Origin: JAVBQL01 sp031549085
GTDB taxonomy: Bacteria > Spirochaetota > GWE2-31-10 > MWDO01
Direction: 5' to 3'
Assembly: GCA_031549085.1 (NCBI GenBank)
Contig: JAVBQL010000007.1
Span: 124,001 to 188,000 of the forward strand
Length of the DNA stretch: 64,000 bases
Shown: in pieces, positions 43,945 to 53,717 of the stretch
Numbering within the stretch: the first letter of the stretch is position 1
How the letters are laid out: every line of letters begins with the position of its first letter
Translations under genes and position numbers: made by a program
The notes under the pieces: generated by a model
The model's database searches: none
The model's input: the letters and a program-made list of their open reading frames with translations, nothing else
Told to the model about the DNA's origin: nothing

Positions 43945-45099
43945 ATGGATTACAAAAATTTAACATCACTGCTTCGAAGGACTCTAATTTTATTACTATT
44001 CTCTATAGTAACCTTTGTTATAGGTATAAATATATATAAATTTATAAATTTCGCCATCAAAATAGATAATGTCATAAATAAATTGAATAACAATGAGGAA
44101 ATTGAGACTATTGATGATAGTTTTGTTAAATATGAAGACGAGAAAAATGGTGATTATGATAAAGATAGTGCACATAGAGCCAGGGAGATGGGCTATGTAG
44201 ATAAACTATCTCTTGCTAATGGTGAGGAGTGGCAGAGAGGCATAGATATATTGATTGTTGGTTCTGATAAAGATGATTTTCATGTTAAAAAATCTAGGGC
44301 TGATGTCATTATGTTTCTTCGTATTACAGAGAGTGGTAAAATCCTATCAATATCTATCCCTCGTGACTCTCTGGTTGCTATGGAAGACTATAAAGGTACA
44401 GAGGTTATGGATAAGATTGGCCATGCGATGTATTGGGGAGGACTTCCATATTTAAAGACACGTGTAGAGAATCTTATGAGCACAAAGATAGATAGGGTTA
44501 TTATAATAGATAATTTTAAATCCTTTGAGGCTTTCTTGTCGGTAATCGGCGGAGTTAATATTGATAAAAATCTTGAGGGAAAGCTTGGTATACAATGGAT
44601 TAGAAATAGGAATTTCAAATTTGGTGATATTGAACGCTGCAGAAGGCAGCAGCTCTTTCTTGAAAAATCTTTTACCAAACTTTGGGCAATTACTAAGGGT
44701 GGAAATATTCTCTACGCAAGCTTTATGTATGATGCCTTCAAAAATATTGTTGAGACAGATATTAATAAGAAAGATTTTTTAAAAATTTTATATAAATTGA
44801 AAGAAAATAATTTTAAACCAAAAAATGATTTCTATACAAGTGTACTATCAGGAGAATTCTCAACCTATAAATCGAAATTAATGGGAAGAAGATTAACCTC
44901 ATGGGAGCTTGATAAAGATAATCTAAAAAGAATAAGAGAACTTTTTTATAATGAACAATATGTCTCTGAAAACTTTTTGAATGATGATGTAAAGTTCTGG
45001 AGCTTTTTAGAGATGGATATGAAAACTCTCTTTGATAATTTAAAAAAAACTTTCAATACCTCAATTGGAATGAAAAATGATATTATAATAACAAATTAA
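43945..45099 (+). CDS. LytR-CpsA-Psr (LCP) family protein
   Basis: 384 aa with one N-terminal membrane segment. LCP motifs: IDILIVGSDK, KSRADVIMFLRI, ILSISIPRDSLVAM, KIGHAMYWGG, IDNFKSFEAFLSVIGGV and RNRNFKFGDIERCRRQQ. These hold the Asp and Arg residues that bind polyprenyl pyrophosphate. LCP enzymes transfer glycopolymers onto peptidoglycan or another acceptor, outside the inner membrane. It lies 20 nt after comEC. The acceptor is unknown in this organism. Confidence 0.86.
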   Translation: MDYKNLTSLLRRTLILLLFSIVTFVIGINIYKFINFAIKIDNVINKLNNNEEIETIDDSFVKYEDEKNGDYDKDSAHRAREMGYVDKLSLANGEEWQRGIDILIVGSDKDDFHVKKSRADVIMFLRITESGKILSISIPRDSLVAMEDYKGTEVMDKIGHAMYWGGLPYLKTRVENLMSTKIDRVIIIDNFKSFEAFLSVIGGVNIDKNLEGKLGIQWIRNRNFKFGDIERCRRQQLFLEKSFTKLWAITKGGNILYASFMYDAFKNIVETDINKKDFLKILYKLKENNFKPKNDFYTSVLSGEFSTYKSKLMGRRLTSWELDKDNLKRIRELFYNEQYVSENFLNDDVKFWSFLEMDMKTLFDNLKKTFNTSIGMKNDIIITN

Positions 45100-45258
45100 T
45101 ATCTCTAATTTTTATTGCGTGTCACGTTCTTTCCAAATTCATTTTAAGCAAAAACAAACAGACTACTTTTGATGTCCTAACTGATACTTTCGCAAATTGA
45201 AAATTATTGAATGCTCTTTAATTTGATTAGAGTTTTACAAGAAATCTATTTTAGTAAG

Positions 45259-46716
45259 CTAAAAGTTGAAAATATAGTAGTCATCACAATTTTCACAAAA
45301 ATCTGTGTATTGTTTTAGTGCATTATCTTTGTAGAGCCCTTTTAGTTTTTCAATTATCTCACTTATTGAGTTATCTTTTATATTTCCAATTACTCTATCA
45401 AAAGCATATTGGCAAAATGGTACTGTTCCATCACTATTTATAAATATCTCTCTTCGCAAATGAAAGCATGGAATTCTATCAAGCGGGGCTAGATCAACAA
45501 CTTTCTTATCAACTAACATACCACAATATGTTGAATATTTTTTTATTATTAAGTTTTCTACATCTTTTGCGCGAACATATTTTTCTATATCATCTTCGTT
45601 CTCATTCATTCTAACTATTGAACGATATACTTTAAATCCTCTATCTTTTAATGTTTTGTAGGTGCTGATTGCTTTATCAAAATCACCACCCCGATTTATT
45701 TTGTCATAGGTCTCTTTTTCGTAGGCATCTATCTTTATAACAAATATTATATTATCTTTGTTAATAGATGACAGTTTTTCTATTAAAGCAGCATCAATAT
45801 CTACTCCATATGTCTCAACAATGGTATTTATATTATTTGTTGAAACAAACTCCAATAACTCTAATATTTTTGAATATTTAAATGACTCACCAAAACCAGT
45901 GAGTAGTAGATTATATATTGGATTTATCTCTTTTAAAGAGAGAGCAGCCTTTTTAAAAAGTTCAAAATCTAATTCTATATCATTTGTATCAAAACCATTT
46001 ATATTATAGATTGAGTTTATTTCGCTTCTATTATTAAGTTCAACTCCAAGCATATATGGTATTGAATATAGTTTGTCTGGGTTTTCATAGATATATTTGG
46101 CAATTTTCTCATATGAGAAATTGTCTTTGAAGTTATCATAGATGGACTTTGTAAAAATTTTTTCTCCTCTATCATTTTCACCAAACTTGACTCTTGAGAT
46201 CCTTAAATCATACTCACACATAAATGTCTCAATATCAAATGAGTTTATATCTTTTGATATTGCACTGTATAGATAGTCGGTTGTTATATTTGTATCATTT
46301 TCAACCACCTTTGCCATCTCAACAAGAGCCTCTCTTCTAACTATTGTTGGAATAAGCCCCTCTGGGTAGCCAGTTGAAAATGTGTAGTCAGCAAGATTTT
46401 TTTCGTGATGCTTAATCATATTTTCTATAAAATCGCAATCACAAAATGGATTACCTCCATTTACTATGACGATTGTATCACTATTTTTAGCTTCATCTAT
46501 TATGGCAGAAATTATATCATATGGAGTAAAACTTTTTAGTATTATATTTTTTATTCCAGAAGGAGACTCATCGATCAAGCCATTTTGCAAAAGTATATAT
46601 CTATCAAATCCACTCTTTTTTGAACAATCATAAATTAGTTCTAATGAACTCTTATTGGAGTAGGATTTCTCTAAATTAGTTGTTATAAAAAGGCAATCTA
46701 TTACTAAAGTTTTCAT
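45259..46716 (-). CDS. Spiro-SPASM family protein with a Cys-less radical SAM motif
   Basis: 485 aa. Residues 1-200 look nucleotidyltransferase-like (VNGGNPFCDCDFIENM; TGYPEGLIPTIVRREAL). Residues 215-400 align with a radical SAM barrel, but where CxxxCxxC is expected the sequence is Ser231-x3-Ser235-x2-Asn238 (ELNNRSEINSIYN). The C-terminal SPASM cysteines are kept: Cys417, Cys435, Cys474 and Cys477 (FINSDGTVPFCQYAF, FCENC). The family is known from spirochaetes. It is the last of a DUF1015-lnt-spiroSPASM run, 31 nt after lnt. Without the three cysteines a normal SAM-cleaving cluster is unlikely. Confidence 0.82.
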   Translation of the reverse strand: MKTLVIDCLFITTNLEKSYSNKSSLELIYDCSKKSGFDRYILLQNGLIDESPSGIKNIILKSFTPYDIISAIIDEAKNSDTIVIVNGGNPFCDCDFIENMIKHHEKNLADYTFSTGYPEGLIPTIVRREALVEMAKVVENDTNITTDYLYSAISKDINSFDIETFMCEYDLRISRVKFGENDRGEKIFTKSIYDNFKDNFSYEKIAKYIYENPDKLYSIPYMLGVELNNRSEINSIYNINGFDTNDIELDFELFKKAALSLKEINPIYNLLLTGFGESFKYSKILELLEFVSTNNINTIVETYGVDIDAALIEKLSSINKDNIIFVIKIDAYEKETYDKINRGGDFDKAISTYKTLKDRGFKVYRSIVRMNENEDDIEKYVRAKDVENLIIKKYSTYCGMLVDKKVVDLAPLDRIPCFHLRREIFINSDGTVPFCQYAFDRVIGNIKDNSISEIIEKLKGLYKDNALKQYTDFCENCDDYYIFNF

Positions 46717-46747
46717 AACTTAATCTCTTAATCTAATAAATATTTTT

Positions 46748-48406
46748 TTAATCCAGCCATAGATCGTATAATTTTCTTTTATAGTCTCTTTTACTGTATT
46801 TCTGCATTCTTATTTTTTTAAACCGTATTTTTTGATATGAAGCTACCAAAAATATTGCAACAAAAAATATTGCAACAACATATATAAAAAGATAGCCATA
46901 TTTGTTATAGAAGGTATCTATCTCTAAAAGTGGTACTTCAACGACAGCTTTGTCCTCTTCAAAAAGTTTTGATTTATATTTCAAAGTCCCATTTGGTAAA
47001 AATACTCCTGAATAACCTGTGCAAGTTGAACGAACTAATGCTCGTCTATTTTCGATAGAACGAAAGCCAGATATATGAAGATGTATGTTTGTCTCTATGC
47101 TTTTTCCAAACCAGCTATCATTTGTAGCATTTAATATTAGATTGGCTCTTTTTCCATCAACTTTTAATGATTTTGCAACAAGTCTAGGTATTAAATCCTC
47201 ATAGCAGATATTTGGAGCGATGCGGATATCACCATATTCTACAATTTTTGCCTCATTACCCCTTGTAAAATATGAGAGTCCATAGACATTCATTAAGAAA
47301 TTGAACTGCGGAACAGGGATCTCTTCAACAAATGGCAAAAGTTTTATTTTGTAGTATGCATCTATCTTTTTTCCATCGCCATCTAAAAATATGAGGGAGT
47401 TATAGTATATTTCATCTTTAAAAGATTTAGTTTTCTCAGATATATGAGCACCAAATACAAGTGGTACTTTATCAAATTTCTTTACACCCTTAAAATAATT
47501 TAAAGTATTAGAGAAGAACATTGGAATAGCTGACTCTGGCCACACTATTAAGTCTGGATTATATTGAAGCAGCTCTTCAGATAGTTTGTTGTGCTCATTA
47601 ATCATATCATAATGCTTGCTATCATCCATCTTCGCAAGTCCATCAAAATTGCCCTGCACAATACCTATCTTTGCTTTTGGAGCTCTGCTCATAAGTTCAT
47701 TTATCTGTTTTACTCTAAAGTGTCCATAAATACTGCTTAAAACAATCAATGATATTACAGTTATCACTAAAAAGATTGGAATTTTTTTATTTTTATTGAA
47801 AAGAAATGATTCTATTAATATTAGAGAAGCAGAGTTTGAACTTACAACTAAAAATGTGATAAATGAGACTCCAAAAATGTCGATTACTTGAGAGAACTTA
47901 AAAAATATATATTGAGAGTAGCCTATTTGATCATACCACAATTTTGGGTAGAAGTAGTCTAAAAGTGTCAATACAATTGGAATAACCAAATAGAAGATAT
48001 CTTTTTGATATTTTGATGAGAGATATTTTATTAACATAATTGCAAGCGGATACATAAAGCCAGATAGAACAGAGACAATTAGAGTAATTAATATTCCAAC
48101 CAAAAGCCCTAGAATTTTGAATCCAATCCCACTTCCTAAAGTAATGAAAAAAGCAAAAAAAGGATTTATCATCCAGAGACAATGGAAGAAATATGCAGAT
48201 GTTCCAAATATCCACGAAAATATTATACTATTTTTAAAATTTTCATATTTTATAAAAAATAGAAATGGAATAAGTGTAAACCATGTCAGAAAACTAAATG
48301 AGTATCCAACATTTGAGAGCGACCAAAATATGCCAAATGCTATATAGAGTAATATTTTGTATGCAAATCTAGTCTGTCTTATTCTTTCTTTTATTATTTT
48401 TTCCAT
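46748..48406 (-). CDS. lnt: Apolipoprotein N-acyltransferase
   Basis: 552 aa. About six or seven membrane segments (20-210), then a nitrilase-fold periplasmic domain with Glu in LIVWPESAIPMFFSN, Lys in YYKIKLLPFVEEIP and Cys in APNICYEDLIPRL (catalytic Glu-Lys-Cys), then a last membrane segment. It adds the third acyl chain to lipoproteins, which fits the many lipobox proteins here and a diderm envelope. It begins 14 nt after the DUF1015 gene. Confidence 0.94.
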   Translation of the reverse strand: MEKIIKERIRQTRFAYKILLYIAFGIFWSLSNVGYSFSFLTWFTLIPFLFFIKYENFKNSIIFSWIFGTSAYFFHCLWMINPFFAFFITLGSGIGFKILGLLVGILITLIVSVLSGFMYPLAIMLIKYLSSKYQKDIFYLVIPIVLTLLDYFYPKLWYDQIGYSQYIFFKFSQVIDIFGVSFITFLVVSSNSASLILIESFLFNKNKKIPIFLVITVISLIVLSSIYGHFRVKQINELMSRAPKAKIGIVQGNFDGLAKMDDSKHYDMINEHNKLSEELLQYNPDLIVWPESAIPMFFSNTLNYFKGVKKFDKVPLVFGAHISEKTKSFKDEIYYNSLIFLDGDGKKIDAYYKIKLLPFVEEIPVPQFNFLMNVYGLSYFTRGNEAKIVEYGDIRIAPNICYEDLIPRLVAKSLKVDGKRANLILNATNDSWFGKSIETNIHLHISGFRSIENRRALVRSTCTGYSGVFLPNGTLKYKSKLFEEDKAVVEVPLLEIDTFYNKYGYLFIYVVAIFFVAIFLVASYQKIRFKKIRMQKYSKRDYKRKLYDLWLD

Positions 48407-48420
48407 ATTCTATTAAGACC

Positions 48421-49668
48421 CTAATCCAAATTATGTAAAATTATTCCAGATTTCAATTTTGGTTCAAACCAAGTTGATTTTGGTGGCATAAGCATATTGT
48501 TTGTAGCAACATTCAAGAGTTCATTCATAGATGTAGGATACATACTAAATGCTAATTTGAATTCACCACTATCAACAGATTTTTTTAAGATACCACTACC
48601 TTTTATTCCACCTACAAAATCTATCCTCTTATCTGTGCGAGGATCCTTTATGCCTAAGATTTCGTCCAAAACATAGTCTTGCAAAATAGAGACATCAAGA
48701 GATTTAACAGGATCATCAGAGATAAAGGCAGGAATCAAAAGATGCCACTCACCATTTATGTACATCCCAATGGTATGAGGTTTTTCAGGAATAAAACCCC
48801 CCTCTTTATCATTGGAAGATACTTTTGAGACAGTAAAGTTCTTATTAAGTTTTTCAAAAAAAGCAGCAGCGGAGAGTCCATTAAGATCCTTTACAAGTCT
48901 ATTGTAAGCCATTATTTTTAACATATTTTCTGGAAAAATAACAGATAGGACATATCTATACTCTTTATCTCCACTATCTTTGTTATCCTTATCCCTCTTT
49001 TTTGCAACCTCCAAAGCAGCTTTTGTCCTATGGTGTCCATCGGCTATATACAAAGCATCAATTTTTTTAAAGTTATCTTTTATAAAATCGATCTCTTTTT
49101 TATCATCAATAATCCATAGTGTATGAGTTACACCATCATCGGTTGTGAGTTTGACTTCATAATCTCTCTTTTCAACTTTTGATAAGAAATCATCAAGCTC
49201 TTTTTTGGGTGACTGATATGTTAAAAATACTGGTTCTATCTGTGTATTTGTGATATCAATATGCCTTATTCTATCCTCTTCTTTATCTTTTCTAGTGTTT
49301 TCATGCTTCTTTATTAGCCCATTTTCATAATCATATATAGAGGCAGCAGCTACAAATCCAATCTGTTTGTGGTCTCCCATCTCTTGACGATATATGTATA
49401 ACGATGGGGTTTTATCATATACTAGATAGCCATTTTTTATATAATCATCTAGGTTTTGCTTTGCTTTTTCATATACAATATTAGAGTATGGGTCTGTCCC
49501 TCTTGGTAGATCAACCTCAGATCTTGTAATTCTAACTAATGATATATCACTCTCATTTTTTAATTTTAAACAATCTTCATATGACAAAACATCATAGGGA
49601 GGGGCTACTATCTTCTCGTAGAGTTCTTTTTTTGGTCTAAGTCCCTTGAATTCTTTTATCGTTATCAA
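48421..49668 (-). CDS. DUF1015-family protein
   Basis: 415 aa. Starts KEFKGLRPKKELYEKIVAPPYDVLSYED and contains the core motif ALYIADGHHRTKAALEVAK, which defines DUF1015; some distant relatives of this fold are serine kinases, so a kinase-like small-molecule role is possible. The start is TTG, with AGGAGAG 6 nt upstream. First gene of the unit with lnt and the spiro-SPASM gene. Confidence 0.86.
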   Translation of the reverse strand: MITIKEFKGLRPKKELYEKIVAPPYDVLSYEDCLKLKNESDISLVRITRSEVDLPRGTDPYSNIVYEKAKQNLDDYIKNGYLVYDKTPSLYIYRQEMGDHKQIGFVAAASIYDYENGLIKKHENTRKDKEEDRIRHIDITNTQIEPVFLTYQSPKKELDDFLSKVEKRDYEVKLTTDDGVTHTLWIIDDKKEIDFIKDNFKKIDALYIADGHHRTKAALEVAKKRDKDNKDSGDKEYRYVLSVIFPENMLKIMAYNRLVKDLNGLSAAAFFEKLNKNFTVSKVSSNDKEGGFIPEKPHTIGMYINGEWHLLIPAFISDDPVKSLDVSILQDYVLDEILGIKDPRTDKRIDFVGGIKGSGILKKSVDSGEFKLAFSMYPTSMNELLNVATNNMLMPPKSTWFEPKLKSGIILHNLD

Positions 49669-49847
49669 CTTATCTCTCCTAAATTATCACGATTCTTTAT
49701 GATAATATAATAGGAGATCATTTACTATTACTCCCATTTTGTCAATGATTTTTATCTCTTTTCACTATAAATATTTGACTTTTTTCTCTATTTATATTAG
49801 AGTTTTTTTGAAACTAGATAACTAAAATTTTTAATAAACAAAAAGAT

Positions 49848-49979
49848 AAACAAGATGCACAAAATAAAGTTTTTTGTATATTTTGATTGCAAAATCGAAC
49901 AAAAAACGACTTTTGTGTATCTTGTTTAATATTTTATCTCCATATTTATGAAAAAACCTCCCCCTTTTTGAAAAGGGGG
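49848..49979. repeat. Composite element copy F (reverse orientation)
   Basis: Left arm from 49848 (AAACAAGATGCACAAAAT) pairs with the right arm ending 49927 (TTTTGTGTATCTTGTTT). Reversed, the centre reads AAGTCGTTTTTTGTTCGATT and CAAAATATACAAAAAACTTT, nearly identical to copy B. The GC part follows: CCCCCTTTT (49960-49968) with AAAAGGGGG (49971-49979), then GGGGGGATTAG. It lies in the 358-nt gap between the divergent genes DUF1015 and dus; the rest of the gap is AT-rich. Confidence 0.85.
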
Positions 49980-50026
49980 CAGGGGGGATTAGAGAGGATT
50001 ATATTAACTAAAATCTATTAAAAATT

Positions 50027-51004
50027 ATGTATTTAAAACCACTTTTTATTGATAAATTAAAACTAGAAACCAATATACTCATAGCTCCTTTGGCAGGCTA
50101 TACAAATCTCCCAACAAGGCTTCTGCTTAGAGAGCAGGGAGCGTCTCTTCTATATACAGAAATGGTCTCTGCAGAGGGCCTAAACTATAATTTTGAACGA
50201 TCAGCAAGACTTCTATCCTCTGTTGAGTCGGATCGCCCTTTAGGTATACAGCTATTTGGTCAAGATTCAAGTACAATGCTATCTGCCTTCTTAAAAATAG
50301 AGAACTTTGAGTATGATTTGATAGATATAAATTGCGGCTGCTCTGTAAGAAAAATTATCAAATCAAACTCTGGTGCATATCTATTAAAAAGTCCAGATGA
50401 GATATATAAAATAGTAACAACATTAAAAAACCATACAGACAAGCCAGTGACAATAAAGATAAGAAGCGGATGGGACAGTAACTCTATAAACTATCTTGAA
50501 GTGCTTGATGCAGCAATAAATGCAAAGGCTTCTCTAATTACACTGCACCCAAGAACAAAATCTATGATGTTTACTGGAGAAGCCAATTGGGAACATATTA
50601 AAATAGCTAAAGAGAGGTCACCTATACTAGTAATTGGTAATGGAGATCTCTTTACACCTCAAGATGTAATAAATATGTTTGAGATGACCAAATGTGATGG
50701 TGTGATGCTGGCACGCGGCATTATTGAAAATCCATTTTTAGTTGAAGAGACTATAGCTAAATTAAAAGGCATTGAATATGTCAAACCCTCAATTGATAGA
50801 CGTATAGAGCAGATATTGTTTCATTCTAAAGGTTTGGTTGATATCTATGGTGAGAGAAGAGGAATGCTTGAGTTTAGAAAATATTTTTCTGGTTATATGA
50901 AGGGGTTTCATGAAATAAAGAGGGTAAGAGAGAAACTTAACTCCATTATTGTATATAGGGAGCTTGTTACTCTTTTAGAGGAGTATAGAAAAAGTATCTC
51001 TTAA
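50027..51004 (+). CDS. dus: tRNA-dihydrouridine synthase
   Basis: 325 aa FMN enzyme that reduces uridines in the tRNA D-loop. Motifs: ILIAPLAGYTNLPTRLL (FMN loop), VSAEGLNY, GIQLFGQDS, INCGCSVRKIIKSNSGAYLL with the catalytic Cys, TLHPRTKSMMFTGEANW, and VIGNGDLFTPQD. The usual 'NxGCP' is NCGCS here. The helical C-terminal domain is present. It starts next to repeat copy F with no strong ribosome-binding site. Confidence 0.94.
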   Translation: MYLKPLFIDKLKLETNILIAPLAGYTNLPTRLLLREQGASLLYTEMVSAEGLNYNFERSARLLSSVESDRPLGIQLFGQDSSTMLSAFLKIENFEYDLIDINCGCSVRKIIKSNSGAYLLKSPDEIYKIVTTLKNHTDKPVTIKIRSGWDSNSINYLEVLDAAINAKASLITLHPRTKSMMFTGEANWEHIKIAKERSPILVIGNGDLFTPQDVINMFEMTKCDGVMLARGIIENPFLVEETIAKLKGIEYVKPSIDRRIEQILFHSKGLVDIYGERRGMLEFRKYFSGYMKGFHEIKRVREKLNSIIVYRELVTLLEEYRKSIS

Positions 51005-51116
51005 ATTGTTTCTCTATTTTATGGTTCTCATTTTTTCTATATTTAATATAAAAATTATAAAATCAACTATTTAATTAACTCAATTTTATTACTTCATATT
51101 ATCGATAATTACAACT

Positions 51117-51929
51117 ATGGATGTAATGGAGATATTAAGAAAACTCACCTTGACTGGAGCAGAAAATAGAGCTTCGTTTATAGAAAATTTTCTTTCAACA
51201 AATAGTATAAAATTTTCATCTTTAGAATTTCATAATGGCAAAAATATAGAGGTTGTAATACCAGGTAAAAATAGAGAAAGAGAGGCACTTTTTTTTGCTC
51301 ACTATGATATTTCAAAGCATACAAAAGAGGGAGCAAATGATAATAGCTCATCTGTTGCAATTCTTTTGAAAATCATTACAGATAAAATTAGAGAAACACA
51401 GCTCACTATTAGGATAGTTTTTACAGATAGAGAGGAGGATATTGGTGCACTGTTAAGTAAAAATATCTCTTTTGAAAATATTAAAAACATAGTTACCAAT
51501 ATAGGTTCATTTGACTATCTAAAAAACCATTGTGACAGATCAAAAATTGCAGCTCTATTTAATATAGAGATGTCTGGAATTGGGGATACTATATTTCTAT
51601 CTAACAAGTCTGGAAATGTTCTCTGTGATAAAGGGATGATATCAAAATTGGAGTTGATTGCTTTTAAAAATAGTAAAAAAACAACTCTTGTTAATCTACC
51701 ATATACAGATATACTATCAAGTCATATATTGAGTATAAAAGGTGTTGCTATTGGAGTAGTGCCGCTAGATGATGCTATAAAAATAAAAACAGATAGAGAG
51801 CATCTGCCCTCTATCTGGAAAAATAATCACACAATATATGATTCATTCTCTCTTATAAAGAAAGAATCACTTCTACTTATAATCGACTTTATAAAACTTA
51901 TAGTAAAAAATCTTTCAGAGTTTAACTAG
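51117..51929 (+). CDS. M28-type zinc aminopeptidase-like protein
   Basis: 270 aa. Zinc-site motifs of M28: FFAHYDISKHTKEGANDNSS (His, Asp and the shared Asp), TDREEDIGAL (Glu pair), FNIEMSGIGD (Glu/Asp ligand) and NHTIYDSF (His). No signal peptide, so probably cytosolic. The short length fits the bare catalytic domain. Two ATGs (51117, 51126) are possible starts. Its end overlaps the convergent HEAT-repeat gene by 4 nt. Confidence 0.8.
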   Translation: MDVMEILRKLTLTGAENRASFIENFLSTNSIKFSSLEFHNGKNIEVVIPGKNREREALFFAHYDISKHTKEGANDNSSSVAILLKIITDKIRETQLTIRIVFTDREEDIGALLSKNISFENIKNIVTNIGSFDYLKNHCDRSKIAALFNIEMSGIGDTIFLSNKSGNVLCDKGMISKLELIAFKNSKKTTLVNLPYTDILSSHILSIKGVAIGVVPLDDAIKIKTDREHLPSIWKNNHTIYDSFSLIKKESLLLIIDFIKLIVKNLSEFN

Positions 51930-52630
51930 CTTTTATTTCTATTAGGATTAGCACTTAGCTCTTGAATAGCGTTGTAGGCCTCCTCTCTTATCTTTCTTTG
52001 GTGACTTCCCATCTGTATCTCTGATAGTACATATATAGCATCAGCATAAGCAGAAGCATCTGCACTGGCTATCTGCTTAACAGCTGTTATTATAGCCTGT
52101 ATTAAAGATGGATCTGGTCTATAAGTTGATCTATAAACATACACAAGAGCTCCAAGAGCCTTACCATCTTTATTATCTTTTACTTTTGCTAAAGCGTTGC
52201 AAGCCTCAGCTTTAACAGCTGGATTTTGATCTGTGTGTAAGATATTGATTAGTGTATCTCTTGCAGTGTCTCCACCAATTTTAGCCAATACTTGAACTGA
52301 TTTTCTTCTAACATCTGGATAATCGTTTACCAATCTATTATTTTCATACTCCTGTCTGATGCTTCCCTCTTCAGATAAAAAAGAAACCATTTGAACTAAT
52401 TCTTTATCATCTTCACTGAATCCCAACTTATCATAATTAGCTAAAACCTCATCCAAAACTGCAGCTTTTTGTGCTCTATCTCCCATCTTAGCAGAATAGG
52501 TGTATCTTTTAACAGCCTCCATTCTTTTAGCTATCAAATCCTCTTCAATAGTAGTTCCTTTACTATTATCCGCCGCAAATAAGATTGTTGAAAACAAAAA
52601 CAATAATGAAACAATAACAATTTTTTTCAT
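51926..52630 (-). CDS. Periplasmic HEAT-repeat protein
   Basis: 234 aa with a signal peptide (MKKIVIVSLLFLFSTILFA, cleavage after Ala). The rest is alpha-helical with HEAT-type repeats, e.g. YPDVRRKSVQVLAKIGGDTA and NPAVKAEACNALAKVKDNKD. Such proteins act as binding scaffolds. AGGAAG precedes the ATG. It lies 49 nt downstream of the next lipoprotein gene on the same strand. Confidence 0.8.
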   Translation of the reverse strand: MKKIVIVSLLFLFSTILFAADNSKGTTIEEDLIAKRMEAVKRYTYSAKMGDRAQKAAVLDEVLANYDKLGFSEDDKELVQMVSFLSEEGSIRQEYENNRLVNDYPDVRRKSVQVLAKIGGDTARDTLINILHTDQNPAVKAEACNALAKVKDNKDGKALGALVYVYRSTYRPDPSLIQAIITAVKQIASADASAYADAIYVLSEIQMGSHQRKIREEAYNAIQELSANPNRNKS

Positions 52631-52679
52631 AAGTTACTTCCTAAACTTGAAAAATATATTTTAATACGCTCTAAAAATA

Positions 52680-53246
52680 TTAGCGTTCTAACTTCCATTC
52701 ACCATCTTCAAAAACATAATAATATGTATATGTATAATCCATATTTTCCATATGGCAATAAACTTTTACTTTTTTTTCTCCAATTTTCGTAAATTTGTCA
52801 AAAATAACAGCTCTTCCTGATCTTGAAGCAACCACTATATGTCTAAAGTAGTCTTCTGGAGTCTTTAGAACAATCTTTTTATTTACAAGATATACTCTCT
52901 CATTTGAAAGAGTCATAAGTTCCTCTTTATTATTAAGAAAACTTTTATACCCATTGGAGATATATTTATACCAAGTATTAAAATCTTTTTTGTAAACAGC
53001 ATCTTCAACAGCAACAAATCTTTCAAGTATAATCTCACCCAACTCTTTTGGCATAGGTTCTTCAATCTCTACATCACTAACAGCAATAGTTGTAGAAGTT
53101 GTCGTTGTTGTGGTAGTTGTTGGCTCTGTTATTTCATTCTCTTTTTTATCTTTATTTAGACAAGATATAAAAACAGAACATATAAAAAATAATATAAACA
53201 GACGTTTAACCATAATACTATTACACTTCTTTCTTAAATTAAACAT
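52680..53246 (-). CDS. Lipoprotein with a Thr-rich linker
   Basis: 188 aa. The start at 53246 is supported by AGGAGG 5 nt upstream, giving an unusually long n-region before the lipobox FICSVFISC (Cys29). A low-complexity linker of Thr (TTTTTTTTSTT, about 43-53) leads to a domain of about 110 aa that resembles an NTF2-like or DUF-type fold (FVAVEDAVYKKDFNTWYKYI; YTYTYYYVFEDGEWKLER). Function unknown. Confidence 0.72.
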   Translation of the reverse strand: MFNLRKKCNSIMVKRLFILFFICSVFISCLNKDKKENEITEPTTTTTTTTSTTIAVSDVEIEEPMPKELGEIILERFVAVEDAVYKKDFNTWYKYISNGYKSFLNNKEELMTLSNERVYLVNKKIVLKTPEDYFRHIVVASRSGRAVIFDKFTKIGEKKVKVYCHMENMDYTYTYYYVFEDGEWKLER

Positions 53247-53717
53247 ACCTACCTCCTCATTATATAATATTCTCTATTAAATTTCAAACAAATTTAAGAA
53301 TTAATTATTAATAAATTTAATTTGAAAAAAATAAAAAAACAAATATTTCATATCTAAACAGCAATAATTTGGCTTACCTTACAGTTTTTAAGATATTCAT
53401 CATAAAATTCTCTTTATTAAAGACATAAAAATATATTTTATAGTTATGATTATCGTACCTTTTGTATCGAAATATATAAAAAATACTTTTACTATCTTTT
53501 ATATATAAATCAGCTATTGATTGTATGTGGTATTTTTATTCATTTTATTAGATTTTAGAAAATAATTTAAATTTAAAAATGAAGTTTTTTACTATTATAA
53601 GTTATGCATATTTTTGAGTTCTACTTGTTAGTATAATAAAATAGGCTTATATTTAAAAATATACTTGAAATTATTATGAATTTCTTATATATTAATTCAA
53701 AATTTCGAGGTAATTTA
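53247..53717. other. AT-rich intergenic region between divergent genes
   Basis: 471 nt with no supportable ORF. A TATAAT at about 53633 lacks a well-spaced -35 box. I see no strong hairpin, repeat or RNA motif. The plus-strand frame at 53676-53717 is open but lies upstream of the best start of the next gene. Confidence 0.4.
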
